Shown here: positions 1 to 8,042 of the stretch, piece after piece
Position numbering within the stretch: position 1 is the first letter of the stretch
Layout of the letters: each line of letters starts with the position of its first letter
DNA from: JAJNBA01 sp035512775
Lineage (GTDB): Bacteria; Actinomycetota; UBA4738; HRBIN12
Reading direction: 5' to 3'
DNA length: 64,000 bases
NCBI GenBank assembly: GCA_035512775.1
Contig: DATKDI010000024.1
Coordinates: 36,961-100,960 of the forward strand
Program-made: the position numbers and the translations under genes
The notes under the pieces: model-generated
Told to the model about the DNA's origin: nothing
The model's database searches: none
Seen by the model: only the letters and a program-made list of their open reading frames with translations

Positions 1-139
1 GATCTACGAGCTCTACCTGACGGTCGTCCACGACGACTCCACGACCGTCGGTCCCGGATGCGACGACCAGTTCGAGTTCGAGTTCGCCCTCGACCTGGTG
101 CTCGACGGCTTGGAGAAGCTCAAAGACCGACACGCTTGA
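1..139 (+). CDS. TetR-type regulator, C-terminal end (partial)
   Basis: An open frame enters from the left edge (first full codon at base 2) and stops with TGA at 137-139, giving the last 45 residues of a protein. The end reads FEFALDLVLDGLEKL, which resembles the last helix of the C-terminal ligand and dimerisation domain of TetR/AcrR repressors. The DNA-binding domain lies outside the window, so the assignment rests on this tail alone. Confidence 0.5.
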   Translation, partial: IYELYLTVVHDDSTTVGPGCDDQFEFEFALDLVLDGLEKLKDRHA

Positions 140-282
140 TCCCCGGCGGCAGGACTACGGAGAGCTCACCGGGAGGGTGTCGCTGGCTGGAGTACGAGCG
201 GTACCAGACGAGGACCACTCGCGAGATCCCCGCGGTCATCCTCGAGCGGCTCGAGGACGCCGCCTCGAAGTAGCATCGCGAC

Positions 283-753
283 ATGGAAGCCGCGACGATC
301 TGGAAGTTCCTGCACATCGCCTTCATGTTCGTCGCCGTCTCGATCTTCGTCGGCCAGGGGATGCTGTCGGGGGCCGTCGCCCGCTCGGGGAACGTCCGCG
401 CCCTCCGCGGTGTGTTGGCGGCGGAGGACCGGTTCGCCCCGATCGGCGGCGCGATGTTCCTCCTCGGCGTCGTCTTCGGGTTCCTCACGGCGATCACCGG
501 TGACTTCGACCTGACGCAGACGTGGTTGTTGATCGCCTACGCGCTCACGCTGTTCATCCTCGTGAACGGCGTCACGTACCACCGCTCGCAGGCCGAGAAG
601 CTGAAGGCCGCCGCTGCCGCGAGCCCGGACGACCAGCCCTCCGACGAGCTCCGCGCGATCGCCGGGGCCCCGAGTGTCGCGGTGATGAACACGATCGACG
701 GGCTCGCGTGGCTCGCGGTCATCTACGTGATGGTGGCGAAGCCCTTCAGCTAG
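283..753 (+). CDS. DUF2269-like small integral membrane protein
   Basis: 156 residues with about four hydrophobic helices (near residues 5-25, 50-70, 78-98 and 135-152). The N-terminal WKFLHIAFMFVAVSIFVGQG and the overall length fit DUF2269-type membrane proteins of unknown function. ATG start 29 bases after an upstream stop-free stretch with no competing start. It is followed after 18 bases by a DHFR-like reductase on the same strand, so the two may share a transcript. No catalytic motif is visible. Confidence 0.6.
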   Translation: MEAATIWKFLHIAFMFVAVSIFVGQGMLSGAVARSGNVRALRGVLAAEDRFAPIGGAMFLLGVVFGFLTAITGDFDLTQTWLLIAYALTLFILVNGVTYHRSQAEKLKAAAAASPDDQPSDELRAIAGAPSVAVMNTIDGLAWLAVIYVMVAKPFS

Positions 754-771
754 CGGGACATCCCTCCTTCT

Positions 772-1323
772 ATGGCGAAGCTGATCTACTCGGGGATCAT
801 GTCGCTCGACGGCTACATCGCGGACGAGAACGGCAACTTCGATTGGGCCGAGCCGGACGAGGAGGTGCATGCCTTCGTCAACGACCTCGAGCGGCCGATC
901 GGCACCTACCTCTACGGACGTCGGATGTACGACGTGATGGTCGCGTGGGAGTCCATCGAGGACGAGCAGCCTTCCATCAAGGACTACGCGGAGATCTGGC
1001 GGGCTGCCGACAAGATCGTCTACTCCCGGAGACTGGAGAAGGCCTCCAGCGCGAGGACGCGCCTCGAACGAACCTTCGACCCCGACGCGATCCGGGAGAT
1101 GAAGGCCGCGGCGGAACGCGACATCAGCGTGGGTGGTCCCGAACTCGCGGCGCAGGCGATCCGGGCGAGCCTGGTCGACGAGATCCATCTGTACCTCTCG
1201 CCCATCGTGGTGGGAGGCGGCACGAAGGCGCTTCCGGACGAGGTCCGCGTAGAGCTCGAGCTCCTGGCCGAACACCGATTCCGCGATGGCGTCGTGTACC
1301 TCCGGTACGGCACCAAGAACTAA
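772..1323 (+). CDS. Dihydrofolate reductase family protein (RibD C-terminal fold)
   Basis: 183 residues covering one RibD_C/DHFR-like domain. The N-terminus KLIYSGIMSLDGYIAD is the family's first strand and substrate loop. GTYLYGRRMYDVM matches the conserved nucleotide-binding segment, and VGGPELAAQAI with LYLSPIVVGGGTKALP are the usual C-terminal motifs. Such stand-alone proteins are presumed NADPH-dependent reductases, but their substrate is generally unknown; this is unlikely to be the folate enzyme itself. It lies 18 bases after the membrane protein gene. Confidence 0.85.
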   Translation: MAKLIYSGIMSLDGYIADENGNFDWAEPDEEVHAFVNDLERPIGTYLYGRRMYDVMVAWESIEDEQPSIKDYAEIWRAADKIVYSRRLEKASSARTRLERTFDPDAIREMKAAAERDISVGGPELAAQAIRASLVDEIHLYLSPIVVGGGTKALPDEVRVELELLAEHRFRDGVVYLRYGTKN

Positions 1324-1395
1324 CGGTGATCAGAGGACAGGCTCCATCTGTTCCTGCCGCCTCCATCCCTACACTTCCTCCGCCACCCCCGATGC

Positions 1396-2448
1396 CTAGC
1401 TGACCTCCGCTCTGCGAAAACGGACCGGAAGGCAACGTCGTTCCACGGTGATGACGACTTTTCCTTGCACCTGCCCTGTTTCCAGGTAGCGGATCGCCTC
1501 CGGAACCTCGCTCAAGGGGAAGGTCCTGTCGATGACCGGAGTGATCTTCCCGGCTTCGATGAGCTCCTTCAGGACGACCAAGCGGTCGCCCGGATCCTTG
1601 GCGCCGCGGAAGGGATGCAGCTGGCTCACGAACGGGGCGATCACCATCAGCTTGAAGAATCGACCCAGGCTTCCGACCCAACGATGGCCCGAGCCTCCGT
1701 ACTGATCGTGCCCGATCAAGACGTAGATCCCCTCAGGAGTGAGCGCGCGCTTGAGGTCCGACCACGGATGGTTCCCCGCGATGTCGAGGACGAGGTCGTA
1801 GCGCTCGGCGCTCCGAGTGAAATCTTCCTGCGTGTAGTCCAGGACCCGGTTCGCGCCGATAGATCGGAGCATGTCGAGCTTCCCGGGGCTGTCCACTGCG
1901 GTCACGTCCGCTCCGTACGCCTTGGCGAGCTGCACGGCGGTGGTCCCCACACCTCCACCCGCTCCGTTGATCAAGACCTTCTGTCCCGACTGGACCCGTC
2001 CCTCATCGCGGATGCCCTGGACCGCGATCTGACCCGAGGTGAGGACGGCCGCGGCCTGTTCGAACGTGAGGTTGGCCGGTTTCCGCTCGAGCCCAGCTTC
2101 GGGAACGGCCGCGTACTCGGCATAGGTGCCACCGTTGCGCCAAAGGTTGGCCCCGATGCTCGGTCCGAACACCTCGTCCCCCGGTCGGAAGCGCATCACG
2201 TTCCGGCCCACCGACTCGACGGATCCCGCCAGATCGGTACCCGGGACGGCGTTCTTCGGTCTGCGCGATCCGGATCCCATGATGCGGAGCACGTAGGGCA
2301 CCCCTCGCAGGGCGTGCCACACATCAGGATGGACCGAGGTCGCGCGGACCCGGACCAGCACCTCGTCATCTCCGGCGGTCGGCCTGTCGATCTCTCGGAG
2401 CTCGAGGACGTCGGGCGAGCCGTACCGCTCCTGGACGATCGCCTTCAT
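1396..2448 (-). CDS. NAD(P)-dependent alcohol dehydrogenase / quinone oxidoreductase (MDR family)
   Basis: 350 residues of the zinc-independent MDR type. The N-terminal GroES-like domain begins MKAIVQERYGSPDVLELREI. A Rossmann domain follows with the nucleotide-binding loop INGAGGGVGTTAVQLAKAYG near residues 150-170. It probably reduces quinones or enones with NADPH. I chose the ATG at 2448 over an upstream in-frame Met because homology begins there and because it overlaps the stop of the upstream methyltransferase as ATGA, implying translational coupling. Confidence 0.88.
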   Translation of the reverse strand: MKAIVQERYGSPDVLELREIDRPTAGDDEVLVRVRATSVHPDVWHALRGVPYVLRIMGSGSRRPKNAVPGTDLAGSVESVGRNVMRFRPGDEVFGPSIGANLWRNGGTYAEYAAVPEAGLERKPANLTFEQAAAVLTSGQIAVQGIRDEGRVQSGQKVLINGAGGGVGTTAVQLAKAYGADVTAVDSPGKLDMLRSIGANRVLDYTQEDFTRSAERYDLVLDIAGNHPWSDLKRALTPEGIYVLIGHDQYGGSGHRWVGSLGRFFKLMVIAPFVSQLHPFRGAKDPGDRLVVLKELIEAGKITPVIDRTFPLSEVPEAIRYLETGQVQGKVVITVERRCLPVRFRRAEVS

Positions 2449-3173
2449 CGTCCGTAGACCGACACGACGTTGCCCGTCGAGGTGAACGGCTCCCGGTTCC
2501 AGCCGTCCCAACGCTCCTTCAGACGCAGCCCGGCGATCCGCGCCATCAGGTCGAGCTCGCTCGGCCACGTGTATCGCTGCACGATCGGGAAGAGCCGTAC
2601 GCCCTCGTTGGTCAAGCGAACGTGAGTCTCCTCGTGCCGCTGAGCCACCGGGTCGTGTCGACCGACATCGAACCAGACCTCATCGACGCCGATGGACTCC
2701 GCATGGACGTATCGGTCGTCGTACACGCGGTAGAGGAAGTTCGGGACGCCGGCCTCCACGAGGAACGATCCGTCGTCGGTGAGATGGGCGGCGACGCTCT
2801 CGAAGCAGCGCACCTGGTCCTCCTGGGTGAGCAGGTTGTGGAACGTGTTGTACACCACGTAGATCAACCGGTACTCGCCCGAGGCCGGCACATCGGCGAA
2901 GTCGCCCATCGTGACCGAGATCTGGTCACCACCCGGCTTCTCGCGCAGCCTGGCCACCATCGCGGGTGAGATGTCGATGCCGTCGACGCGGATCCCCCGC
3001 GCGGCGAGAGGCAGCGCGATCCGACCGGTGCCGATCGCGAGCTCGAGAGCGGGGCCACCGCCTGCGAGTTGCTCCAGGAATGAGACGGCCGCCTCCTCAT
3101 CTCCCCGTGGCTCGTCGTCGTAGCTCTCGGCGGTCTCCTCGCCGAAGCTCATAGCCGGATCGTAGTTCTCCAT
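2445..3173 (-). CDS. Class I SAM-dependent methyltransferase
   Basis: 242 residues. The SAM-binding motif I is ALELAIGTGRIALPLAARG (about residues 38-56), followed by the acidic VDGIDISPAMVARL and by MGDFADVP, typical of the class I fold. The C-terminal half has a large beta region, like other actinobacterial methyltransferases of unknown substrate. It is the first gene of a two-gene minus-strand operon with the MDR dehydrogenase, joined by a four-base overlap. Confidence 0.85.
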   Translation of the reverse strand: MENYDPAMSFGEETAESYDDEPRGDEEAAVSFLEQLAGGGPALELAIGTGRIALPLAARGIRVDGIDISPAMVARLREKPGGDQISVTMGDFADVPASGEYRLIYVVYNTFHNLLTQEDQVRCFESVAAHLTDDGSFLVEAGVPNFLYRVYDDRYVHAESIGVDEVWFDVGRHDPVAQRHEETHVRLTNEGVRLFPIVQRYTWPSELDLMARIAGLRLKERWDGWNREPFTSTGNVVSVYGR

Positions 3174-3278
3174 GTACCAACCTTATCCACGCGACGGTGC
3201 GCATCGGAAGGAGACTTGCGCCGGGGCGAACGTCCAGTGTTTCGACACTTCTCAAGAGCGGTACTGTCGCCGCCCTCA

Positions 3279-3302
3279 CGCGCCGGCGCGTGGATGTGAT
3301 CG
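3279..3302 (+). repeat. Cassette-site-like repeat S1 (weak copy)
   Basis: GCGCCGGCGCGTGGATGTGA resembles the repeat core seen up to 14.4 kb but lacks the TTTAG end. It lies between the divergent methyltransferase and membrane protein genes and may mark the left limit of the array. Confidence 0.35.
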
Positions 3303-3363
3303 GGCACACAACAGCCCAACTCACAGGCTAGGCTTCAGCTACACGAGCGGAAAGGAATCATGC

Positions 3364-4224
3364 ATGAGCGATGTCCCCGGCGGGCCAACGCCGCCGACTC
3401 CCCCTCCACCGCCGCCGATGATGGGCGGACCCCAGGGCGGCATCCCGCCGAAGACGGTGGGCGACATCCTGTCCGCAGCCTTCAACATCTATAAGGCGAA
3501 CGCGTCGCAGCTGATCCTGGTCGTCGCGGTCGTGGTCGTCCCGCTGTCGCTGATCGGCGCTCTGTTCTCCGGAGTGGTGTTCGCTCCCGAGCGGATCCGA
3601 GTTACCAACACGGGAGACGTGGTTGTGTTCGATTACGCTGGGCGTGGCCTCGGTGTCTTCCTCCTCGTTGGGGCGATCGGCGCATTAATCGGGGTGCTCA
3701 TCTCGGCCATCCTGCAGGCTGCCATCCTGCGCGCCGCCGCGCAGGCCACGATCGGTGACCCGGTCGATGTCGAGGCGAGCTACCGATACGGGCTCAAGCG
3801 GTTGTGGAGCGTGATCCTTGTGTCGCTTCTGGTGGGCCTGATCGTCGCCGTGGGTTTCGTGCTGCTGGTGATCCCCGGGATCATCTTCCTCGTGTTCCTG
3901 TCGGTGTCGATCCCGGTGCTGATCGTCGAGGGCCGGCGCGGCACCGAGGCGATGGGACGATCGTGGAACCTGGTGAAGGGACACTTCTGGCATGCGCTCG
4001 GCGTGATCGTGGTCGCGGCGTTGATCGTCGGGGTCATCTCCGGGGTCATCGGGGCGATCGGCGGCAACAACTGGGCCGTGCGATGGATCTTCACCACCAT
4101 CGCACAGATCCTGACGGTTCCGTTCGCGTCGCTCGTCTCGGTCCTTCTCTACCTGGACCTCCGCGCGCGGAGCGAGACGCTGTCCGCAGAGACCCTGCGG
4201 CGGGAGCTAGCTTCGGGCACCTAA
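3364..4224 (+). CDS. Glycerophosphoryl diester phosphodiesterase membrane-domain-like protein
   Basis: 286 residues. A proline- and glycine-rich cytoplasmic N-terminus (PTPPTPPPPPPMMGGPQGG) leads into KTVGDILSAAFNIYKANASQ, the usual entry of GDPD membrane-domain or YciC-like proteins. Five to six long hydrophobic helices follow, then a short basic tail. No phosphodiesterase domain is attached. The ATG at 3364 follows an AGGAA ribosome-binding site. It is the first gene inside the repeat-delimited region. Its role is unknown beyond membrane localisation. Confidence 0.7.
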   Translation: MSDVPGGPTPPTPPPPPPMMGGPQGGIPPKTVGDILSAAFNIYKANASQLILVVAVVVVPLSLIGALFSGVVFAPERIRVTNTGDVVVFDYAGRGLGVFLLVGAIGALIGVLISAILQAAILRAAAQATIGDPVDVEASYRYGLKRLWSVILVSLLVGLIVAVGFVLLVIPGIIFLVFLSVSIPVLIVEGRRGTEAMGRSWNLVKGHFWHALGVIVVAALIVGVISGVIGAIGGNNWAVRWIFTTIAQILTVPFASLVSVLLYLDLRARSETLSAETLRRELASGT

Positions 4225-4336
4225 CGTTCGGGTGCGGTGTGATGCTCGACCTGCCCGGCAAGGAGCGCCCTCGAAGCCCTTGGCTGACTTGGGGTGAGAC
4301 AGTCGCTCACCTTCCAACACTAGATGCAGGCTCCTG

Positions 4337-4360
4337 GCGCCGGAGCGCGTGTCAAATCAG
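4337..4360 (+). repeat. Cassette-site-like repeat S2
   Basis: Core GCGCCGGAGCGCGTGTCAAA then TCAG, 112 bases after the membrane-protein stop. A possible left half begins near 4282 (GACTTGGGGTGAGACAGTCG), which would pair loosely with the right arm. Confidence 0.55.
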
Positions 4361-4480
4361 AGCATGTGAGGCAACGGACGCCACCGGTGTAAACGCCGGG
4401 TGACTCTAACGTCGGGGGCTCGGCTTCGCGGCCTCAGGCCCCTGGCATCCGGGCGAGTGAAGCGACTCTGGGATGCGCGA

Positions 4481-4663
4481 GTGTTCGGACATACTGAAGG
4501 TCATGACCATGGGGCGCTCGAGGCGTTCGGTGGCTCACCGGGCGTCCTCGAGAGGTTGATCCGCCGAGAGGACCTCTCTGGTGAAGAGGCGGCCGCGGCG
4601 CTGTTGCGCTCGCTCAGGTTCGAGAAGGTGACGGTGGTGTTCGAGCGGCCACCGGCGACGTGA
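4481..4663 (+). CDS. Small protein translationally coupled to the APH-family kinase
   Basis: A short frame of about 60 residues ends GALEAFGGSPGVLERLIRRE ... FEKVTVVFERPPAT. Its TGA overlaps the GTG of the next gene (GTGA at 4660-4663), so it is probably translated. The start is uncertain: GTG at 4481 has a GGGA seven bases upstream, and another in-frame GTG is at 4457. I do not recognise the family. The protein is charged, probably helical, and has no signal peptide. It could be a small partner or a coupling leader for the kinase. Confidence 0.45.
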   Translation: MFGHTEGHDHGALEAFGGSPGVLERLIRREDLSGEEAAAALLRSLRFEKVTVVFERPPAT

Positions 4664-5505
4664 ACCGCGCACGGCTGCGCGAACTGGGCTTCGAACTCGG
4701 CGCTCGCGCCGAGGGCGGTGTATCCGACGACGGTGCGTGGTTCGCGACGGCGCCGGACGGCGCGCCGGTGGTGCTCAAGTGGTTCCCGGACGAGACCGTC
4801 GCCGAGCGCTATGCGGTCCTGCTCCCCGGCCTCGACGAGCTCCGATCACGCGGCGTCCCGGTACCGGAGTACCCGCACGTCCTCGCCGTCGACGGCTGGA
4901 CGCTGTCGGCGCAGCAGGTCCTGCCGGGTGCGTCGGTACGCAACCCGTCACGGGCGGTGGTGGAGCAGGTGGTCGAGTGCGTCGCCGCCATGGCCGGTGT
5001 CGCCTGTCCGCTGCCGGCGCCGGACCTGCGCCCATGGGGTGCGTCCGTCGTGCACACGCTCACCGTCGGCGTGGACGGGTGGGCGATGCACGAACCGCTG
5101 CGCACCGGGGGTCGTCGCAGCGCGGCGGTGCTCGACCGAGTGGAGGCCGTCGGCGCCGACGCCGACCCGGCGTGGTTCCCGACCGACGGGCTCGTGCACC
5201 TGGACCTGCACACCGACAACATCCTCGCCGGCGACGACGGCACCCTCACCGGGATCATCGACTGGGAGGGCGCGTGCGCCGGCGATCCCCGCTTCGATCT
5301 CGTCAGGTTCGCGTACGACCTCGACGGGCACGATCAACCGGTCTGGGACGTCGTTGAGGCCACCGGCATCGAGCGGCGCGTGCTTCGAGCCTACGTCGCC
5401 CACCACGCGCTGCGGTGCACGTCCTGGCAGATCCACCACCACACCGATGACGTGCCCCGCCAGCTCGACCGCGCCGAGCGCGTCCTCGATCGGTACGAGG
5501 CCTAG
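4660..5505 (+). CDS. Aminoglycoside phosphotransferase (APH) family kinase
   Basis: 281 residues with the APH/choline-kinase fold. The catalytic loop is LVHLDLHTDNILAGD (HxDxxxxN, near residues 181-195) and the metal-binding segment is IIDWEGACAGDPRFDLVRF. The N-terminal lobe has VVLKWF with the expected nucleotide-contacting Lys. Genes of this family phosphorylate aminoglycosides, macrolides or cell metabolites; the substrate cannot be read from sequence. The GTG start overlaps the preceding small gene. A repeat (S3) follows immediately and its left arm may overlap the end of the gene. Confidence 0.85.
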   Translation: MNRARLRELGFELGARAEGGVSDDGAWFATAPDGAPVVLKWFPDETVAERYAVLLPGLDELRSRGVPVPEYPHVLAVDGWTLSAQQVLPGASVRNPSRAVVEQVVECVAAMAGVACPLPAPDLRPWGASVVHTLTVGVDGWAMHEPLRTGGRRSAAVLDRVEAVGADADPAWFPTDGLVHLDLHTDNILAGDDGTLTGIIDWEGACAGDPRFDLVRFAYDLDGHDQPVWDVVEATGIERRVLRAYVAHHALRCTSWQIHHHTDDVPRQLDRAERVLDRYEA

Positions 5506-5556
5506 GAGACGGCGGCCGTGGCCGAACGCGCCGGGGCGCGTGCACGTTATCAACCG
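5487..5556 (+). repeat. Cassette-site-like repeat S3
   Basis: Core GCGCCGGGGCGCGTGCACGT then TATC at 5528-5551. The left arm CGATCGGTACGAGGC (5487-5501) pairs imperfectly with the reverse complement of the right arm and covers the last codons of the kinase gene, as cassette recombination sites often do. Confidence 0.6.
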
Positions 5557-5647
5557 TAAGGGCGGTGCTCCAGAGGAGGGCAGACGCAGTCACGGCCCCG
5601 ACCAAAGGGACACTCCGACGGCACGAATCCCCGCCCGTGTAGGTTCG

Positions 5648-6125
5648 ATGGCGATGGGGGCGAAGGCTAGGGCCGCGATCGAGGACGGGAATCGCGTGGC
5701 GGTGGATCGGCTGCGGGCATTTGGCGCGCTCTCGGATGAGGAGCTCACCCGGGTGATCGATGCGCCGTGGAGCGCCGCCGCACTATTCGCACATATGGCG
5801 TTCTGGGATCGCTTCGTTCGTCGCCAGGTGGCTGCTCGCCGCCACCACCGGGAGTCGTACACCTCTTCCGATCGACAACGCTGTTCAGGAACTCGTTCAG
5901 GCACTGGTCAATGATGCGTCCCAGCAACAATGGGCCGTCATGCCACCCCGGACCGCCTTCCAGGATTGCCTCGCGGCGGCTGCTGAGATCGATTCCCTGA
6001 TCGCGTCGCTCGGAGCGGATGTCGTCTCGGAAGTAATGCGGGCGGGGCGAGAGCGTCTGGTGGACCGTTCGCTCCACCGAGATGAACACCTCAACACACT
6101 CGAGACTGCGTTCCCCCTCTCATAA
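5648..6125 (+). pseudogene. DinB-like / maleylpyruvate-isomerase-type protein, frameshifted
   Basis: The first frame from ATG 5648 reads AKARAAIEDGNRVAVDRLRA ... LFAHMAFWDRFVRR, typical of the N-terminal helices of the DinB superfamily. The rest (RWLLAATTGSRTPLPIDNAV ... RSLHRDEHLNTLETAFPL) is in the next frame and ends at 6125. The change falls near 5820-5835 and is explained by one extra base. It is either a real pseudogene or a sequencing error; the joined protein would be about 158 residues. DinB-like proteins are usually metal- and thiol-dependent transferases. Confidence 0.65.
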
Positions 6126-6157
6126 CGCCTGAGTGGCAACGCCTTAATCGCAGATCC

Positions 6158-6207
6158 GGTAACCCGCTTCGCGGCGGCGGCCGCCGGGGCGCGTGGCCAA
6201 TTTAGCC
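6158..6207 (+). repeat. Cassette-site-like repeat S4
   Basis: Left arm GGTAACC (6158-6164) mirrors the right arm TTTAGCC (6201-6207), enclosing a CCGCTTCGCGG mini-hairpin and the core GCCGGGGCGCGTGG. A STAS mobile element begins 25 bases to the right. Confidence 0.65.
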
Positions 6208-6223
6208 TCCGATAGGCGTCCAC

Positions 6224-6231
6224 TGACGGTC
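6224..6231 (+). repeat. Target-site duplication, left copy (TGACGGTC)
   Basis: The 8-mer TGACGGTC directly abuts the left terminal inverted repeat of the STAS element and recurs at 6691-6698 directly after the right one. Confidence 0.8.
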
Positions 6232-6690
6232 GGTAGTGGGTCAGTTTGAATCTGAGGGGTGATCCTGGGCGTCAGTTTCGAGGAGGTCGCTGGCGCCGGC
6301 GACGGTGAGCACCCGGTGCGCGGCGCGCGACGGGTTGCGGAGGACTAGTGAGCCGCCGTTCTTTGTGAGTCGACCGCGCGCTTGGACAAGCACGTGCAGG
6401 CTCGACGAGTCCATGAAATCGACCTCGGAGAGGTCCAAAACGATGGTCTGCTTGGGACCCATGTGGGGTTCGATGGCGTCTCGCAGCCGTCCCGCGGTCG
6501 CCATGTCGATCTCGCCGCGGACGTGGATGACCGTCGCCTCGTCCGTTGCGTTGACCTCGGTCGAGAAGTCTTCGGCCATCAACCGGAATTTAGTGGCCCT
6601 ATCGGGCGGGTGGCAATTCTCCGTCGGTCCCGGGTGGTGTCTCAGCTCAAGCACGTCAACGGGGGGACTCATTCAAACTGACCCACTACC
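6232..6690 (-). mobile_element. Non-autonomous element carrying a STAS gene, copy 1 (intact ends)
   Basis: 459 bp bounded by a perfect 20-bp inverted repeat, GGTAGTGGGTCAGTTTGAAT at 6232-6251 and its exact complement at 6671-6690, flanked by 8-bp direct repeats. It contains one gene (STAS) and no transposase. This is the structure expected of a mobile insertion cassette (a MITE with a passenger gene), moved in trans by an unidentified DDE-type transposase. A second copy lies at 9528-9982. The family of the driving transposase cannot be named from the ends alone; GG termini with 8-bp duplications occur in several IS families. Confidence 0.85.
6241..6579 (-). CDS. STAS-domain anti-sigma factor antagonist, copy 1
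   Basis: 112 residues, a single STAS domain. VIHVRGEIDMATAGRLRDAI and IVLDLSEVDFMDSSSLHVLV match the SpoIIAA/RsbV type, where a Ser in the DSSS loop is phosphorylated by an anti-sigma kinase. The ATG at 6579 matches copy 2; an in-frame Met 31 codons upstream falls in non-coding DNA conserved between the copies. A TTGCCA box and TAAATT 18 bases later lie so close to the ATG that the transcript may be leaderless. The TGA stop lies inside the left terminal inverted repeat. Confidence 0.88.
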   Translation of the reverse strand: MAEDFSTEVNATDEATVIHVRGEIDMATAGRLRDAIEPHMGPKQTIVLDLSEVDFMDSSSLHVLVQARGRLTKNGGSLVLRNPSRAAHRVLTVAGASDLLETDAQDHPSDSN

Positions 6691-6698
6691 TGACGGTC
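6691..6698 (+). repeat. Target-site duplication, right copy (TGACGGTC)
   Basis: Direct repeat of 6224-6231 on the other side of the STAS element. Removing the element and one copy restores a continuous leader to the short ORF at 6727. Confidence 0.8.
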
Positions 6699-6726
6699 GG
6701 GGAGGAAGGCACGCTATCGTCCGGAC

Positions 6727-6882
6727 ATGCCCACCGACGACCACGCCCTCGTGAACAGAGCCACCTGGGACGAGGACGCGCGAAACTGGGATCCAGCGAG
6801 GACGAGCCAGCCCTACGTTCCGCTGGAATGGGCGAGGCGATGGCCGAGCGCGGAGGCGTGGAAGGTGCGCAAGCTCCGCTAG
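6727..6882 (+). CDS. Short ORF resembling the N-terminus of a methyltransferase (truncated gene)
   Basis: 51 residues starting MPTDDHALVNRATWDEDARN. The NRATWDEDA pattern resembles the first helix of many SAM-dependent methyltransferases, but the SAM-binding domain is missing. The TAG stop (6880-6882) lies in the presumed left arm of repeat S5. It is either the head of a gene cut by a cassette boundary or an unrelated small protein. The STAS element sits 36 bases upstream. Confidence 0.4.
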   Translation: MPTDDHALVNRATWDEDARNWDPARTSQPYVPLEWARRWPSAEAWKVRKLR

Positions 6883-6952
6883 CTGGTCCTGGCCCTGGTC
6901 GTGCATGTGCAACTGGCGGCCGATCACGCCGGGGCGCTTGGACTTATTCGCC
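6878..6952 (+). repeat. Cassette-site-like repeat S5
   Basis: Core ACGCCGGGGCGCTTGGACTT then ATTC at 6926-6949. The left part CGCTAGCTGGTCC shares GTCC and spacing with the complement of the right arm. The next gene's stop is 25 bases to the right. Confidence 0.6.
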
Positions 6953-6976
6953 ACACCCCAGGACTTGGGCTCCAGG

Positions 6977-7897
6977 CTACAGGGTGCTAGACGCGCTCCG
7001 CTCGGGCTCGCTCTCGGGCACGCGAACGAGGTCCCCCGATCGCGATTCCCCGAGCGTCAGCTCGGCCGTTACCGCGAGCCCCAGGTGCAGGGCCAGCGAC
7101 GAGAGGAAGGACCACAGAAGGAGCGCGATGACCGAGAGCAACGACCCGTAGGCGGCGTTGCCGCTCAGTGAGAAGTACAGACCGAGAGCGAGGCTGAACA
7201 GGAACCAAAGCGCGACCGATGCCGCCGTCCCCGCGGCGAGCGCCGCGCGAGAACCAATGCGTTCTCGCGGCGCCGTTCGAAACAGGAGGTAGATGCCGAC
7301 AGCGGCCACCGCGACCCCAAGGGGCCAGCGCACTATGGTCCAGACCGTCAGCGCCGCACCCCCCCAGCCGAGGCCCTCGGAGATCGCCCGGCCGCCGGCG
7401 AGCGCGAGCCCCCCGGCTGCCAGGAGCACCCCCGCGGACAACGAGAGAACGAACGCGACGCCGTAGCGCTTCCCGAATGGTCGATCCTCGGTCCTACCGG
7501 CGAGGCGGTTGGCGGATCGCTCGACCTGCGCCATCGCCAGCGTGCCCGCTAGCAACGCCGCCAGCAGCCCGAGGACCATCGCGGTCGTCCCTCCGTTGGC
7601 GCCCTGACGTGCCGCCTCTCGAAGCAGCTGGCCCGACGGACCAGGAGAAAGCGTGTCGGCCATCTGCTCGACGATGCCTCGGATCCGCGGCAGATCGAAC
7701 GCGCTGGCCAGGCCCACCAGCCCAATGAAGCCGGAGAGCAGCACGAACATCGACTGGTATGCGAGCGCCCGTACGTGACTCGAGCCGTCGGTCTCCCGGA
7801 ACCGCTTCAGGGAGAATCTCGCGATCTCACCCCCGCCCCGCCGGCGGACCGGTCGCCACGCCGCGCCGAAGCCCCGCTCCTTCCCGGGCGTGTCCAT
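6977..7897 (-). CDS. YihY/BrkB family inner-membrane protein
   Basis: 306 residues with six hydrophobic helices. After a cytoplasmic N-terminus, KRFRETDGSSHVRALAYQSM is the family entry motif, and SGNAAYGSLLSVIALLLWSF is the conserved fifth-helix region (YG...A.L...LW). The family was once mis-annotated as RNase BN; its function is unknown, possibly transport. The C-terminal tail is short and acidic. It is a single-gene unit between repeats S5 and S6. Confidence 0.88.
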   Translation of the reverse strand: MDTPGKERGFGAAWRPVRRRGGGEIARFSLKRFRETDGSSHVRALAYQSMFVLLSGFIGLVGLASAFDLPRIRGIVEQMADTLSPGPSGQLLREAARQGANGGTTAMVLGLLAALLAGTLAMAQVERSANRLAGRTEDRPFGKRYGVAFVLSLSAGVLLAAGGLALAGGRAISEGLGWGGAALTVWTIVRWPLGVAVAAVGIYLLFRTAPRERIGSRAALAAGTAASVALWFLFSLALGLYFSLSGNAAYGSLLSVIALLLWSFLSSLALHLGLAVTAELTLGESRSGDLVRVPESEPERSASSTL

Positions 7898-8042
7898 CAG
7901 CCGCCGTCGACCATCTGCGTATCCCTATCGGTCATCCAGTCCTCTTGGAGTCAGTCTCCTTCGAGATATTCCCCTCGTCGAATTGGCAAGAGCAAGCCTA
8001 CGTGGGCAATGGCCCCACGTGCCCCGGGAGGACGTCGGCAAT

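Noticed and set aside
4216..4460. Canonical attC copies suggested by CTAACGTTCGGGTG and CTCTAACGTCGGGG
   Set aside because: CTAACG resembles an attC end box, but no matching CGTTAG partner lies at the right distance, so canonical class 1-type sites are not claimed.
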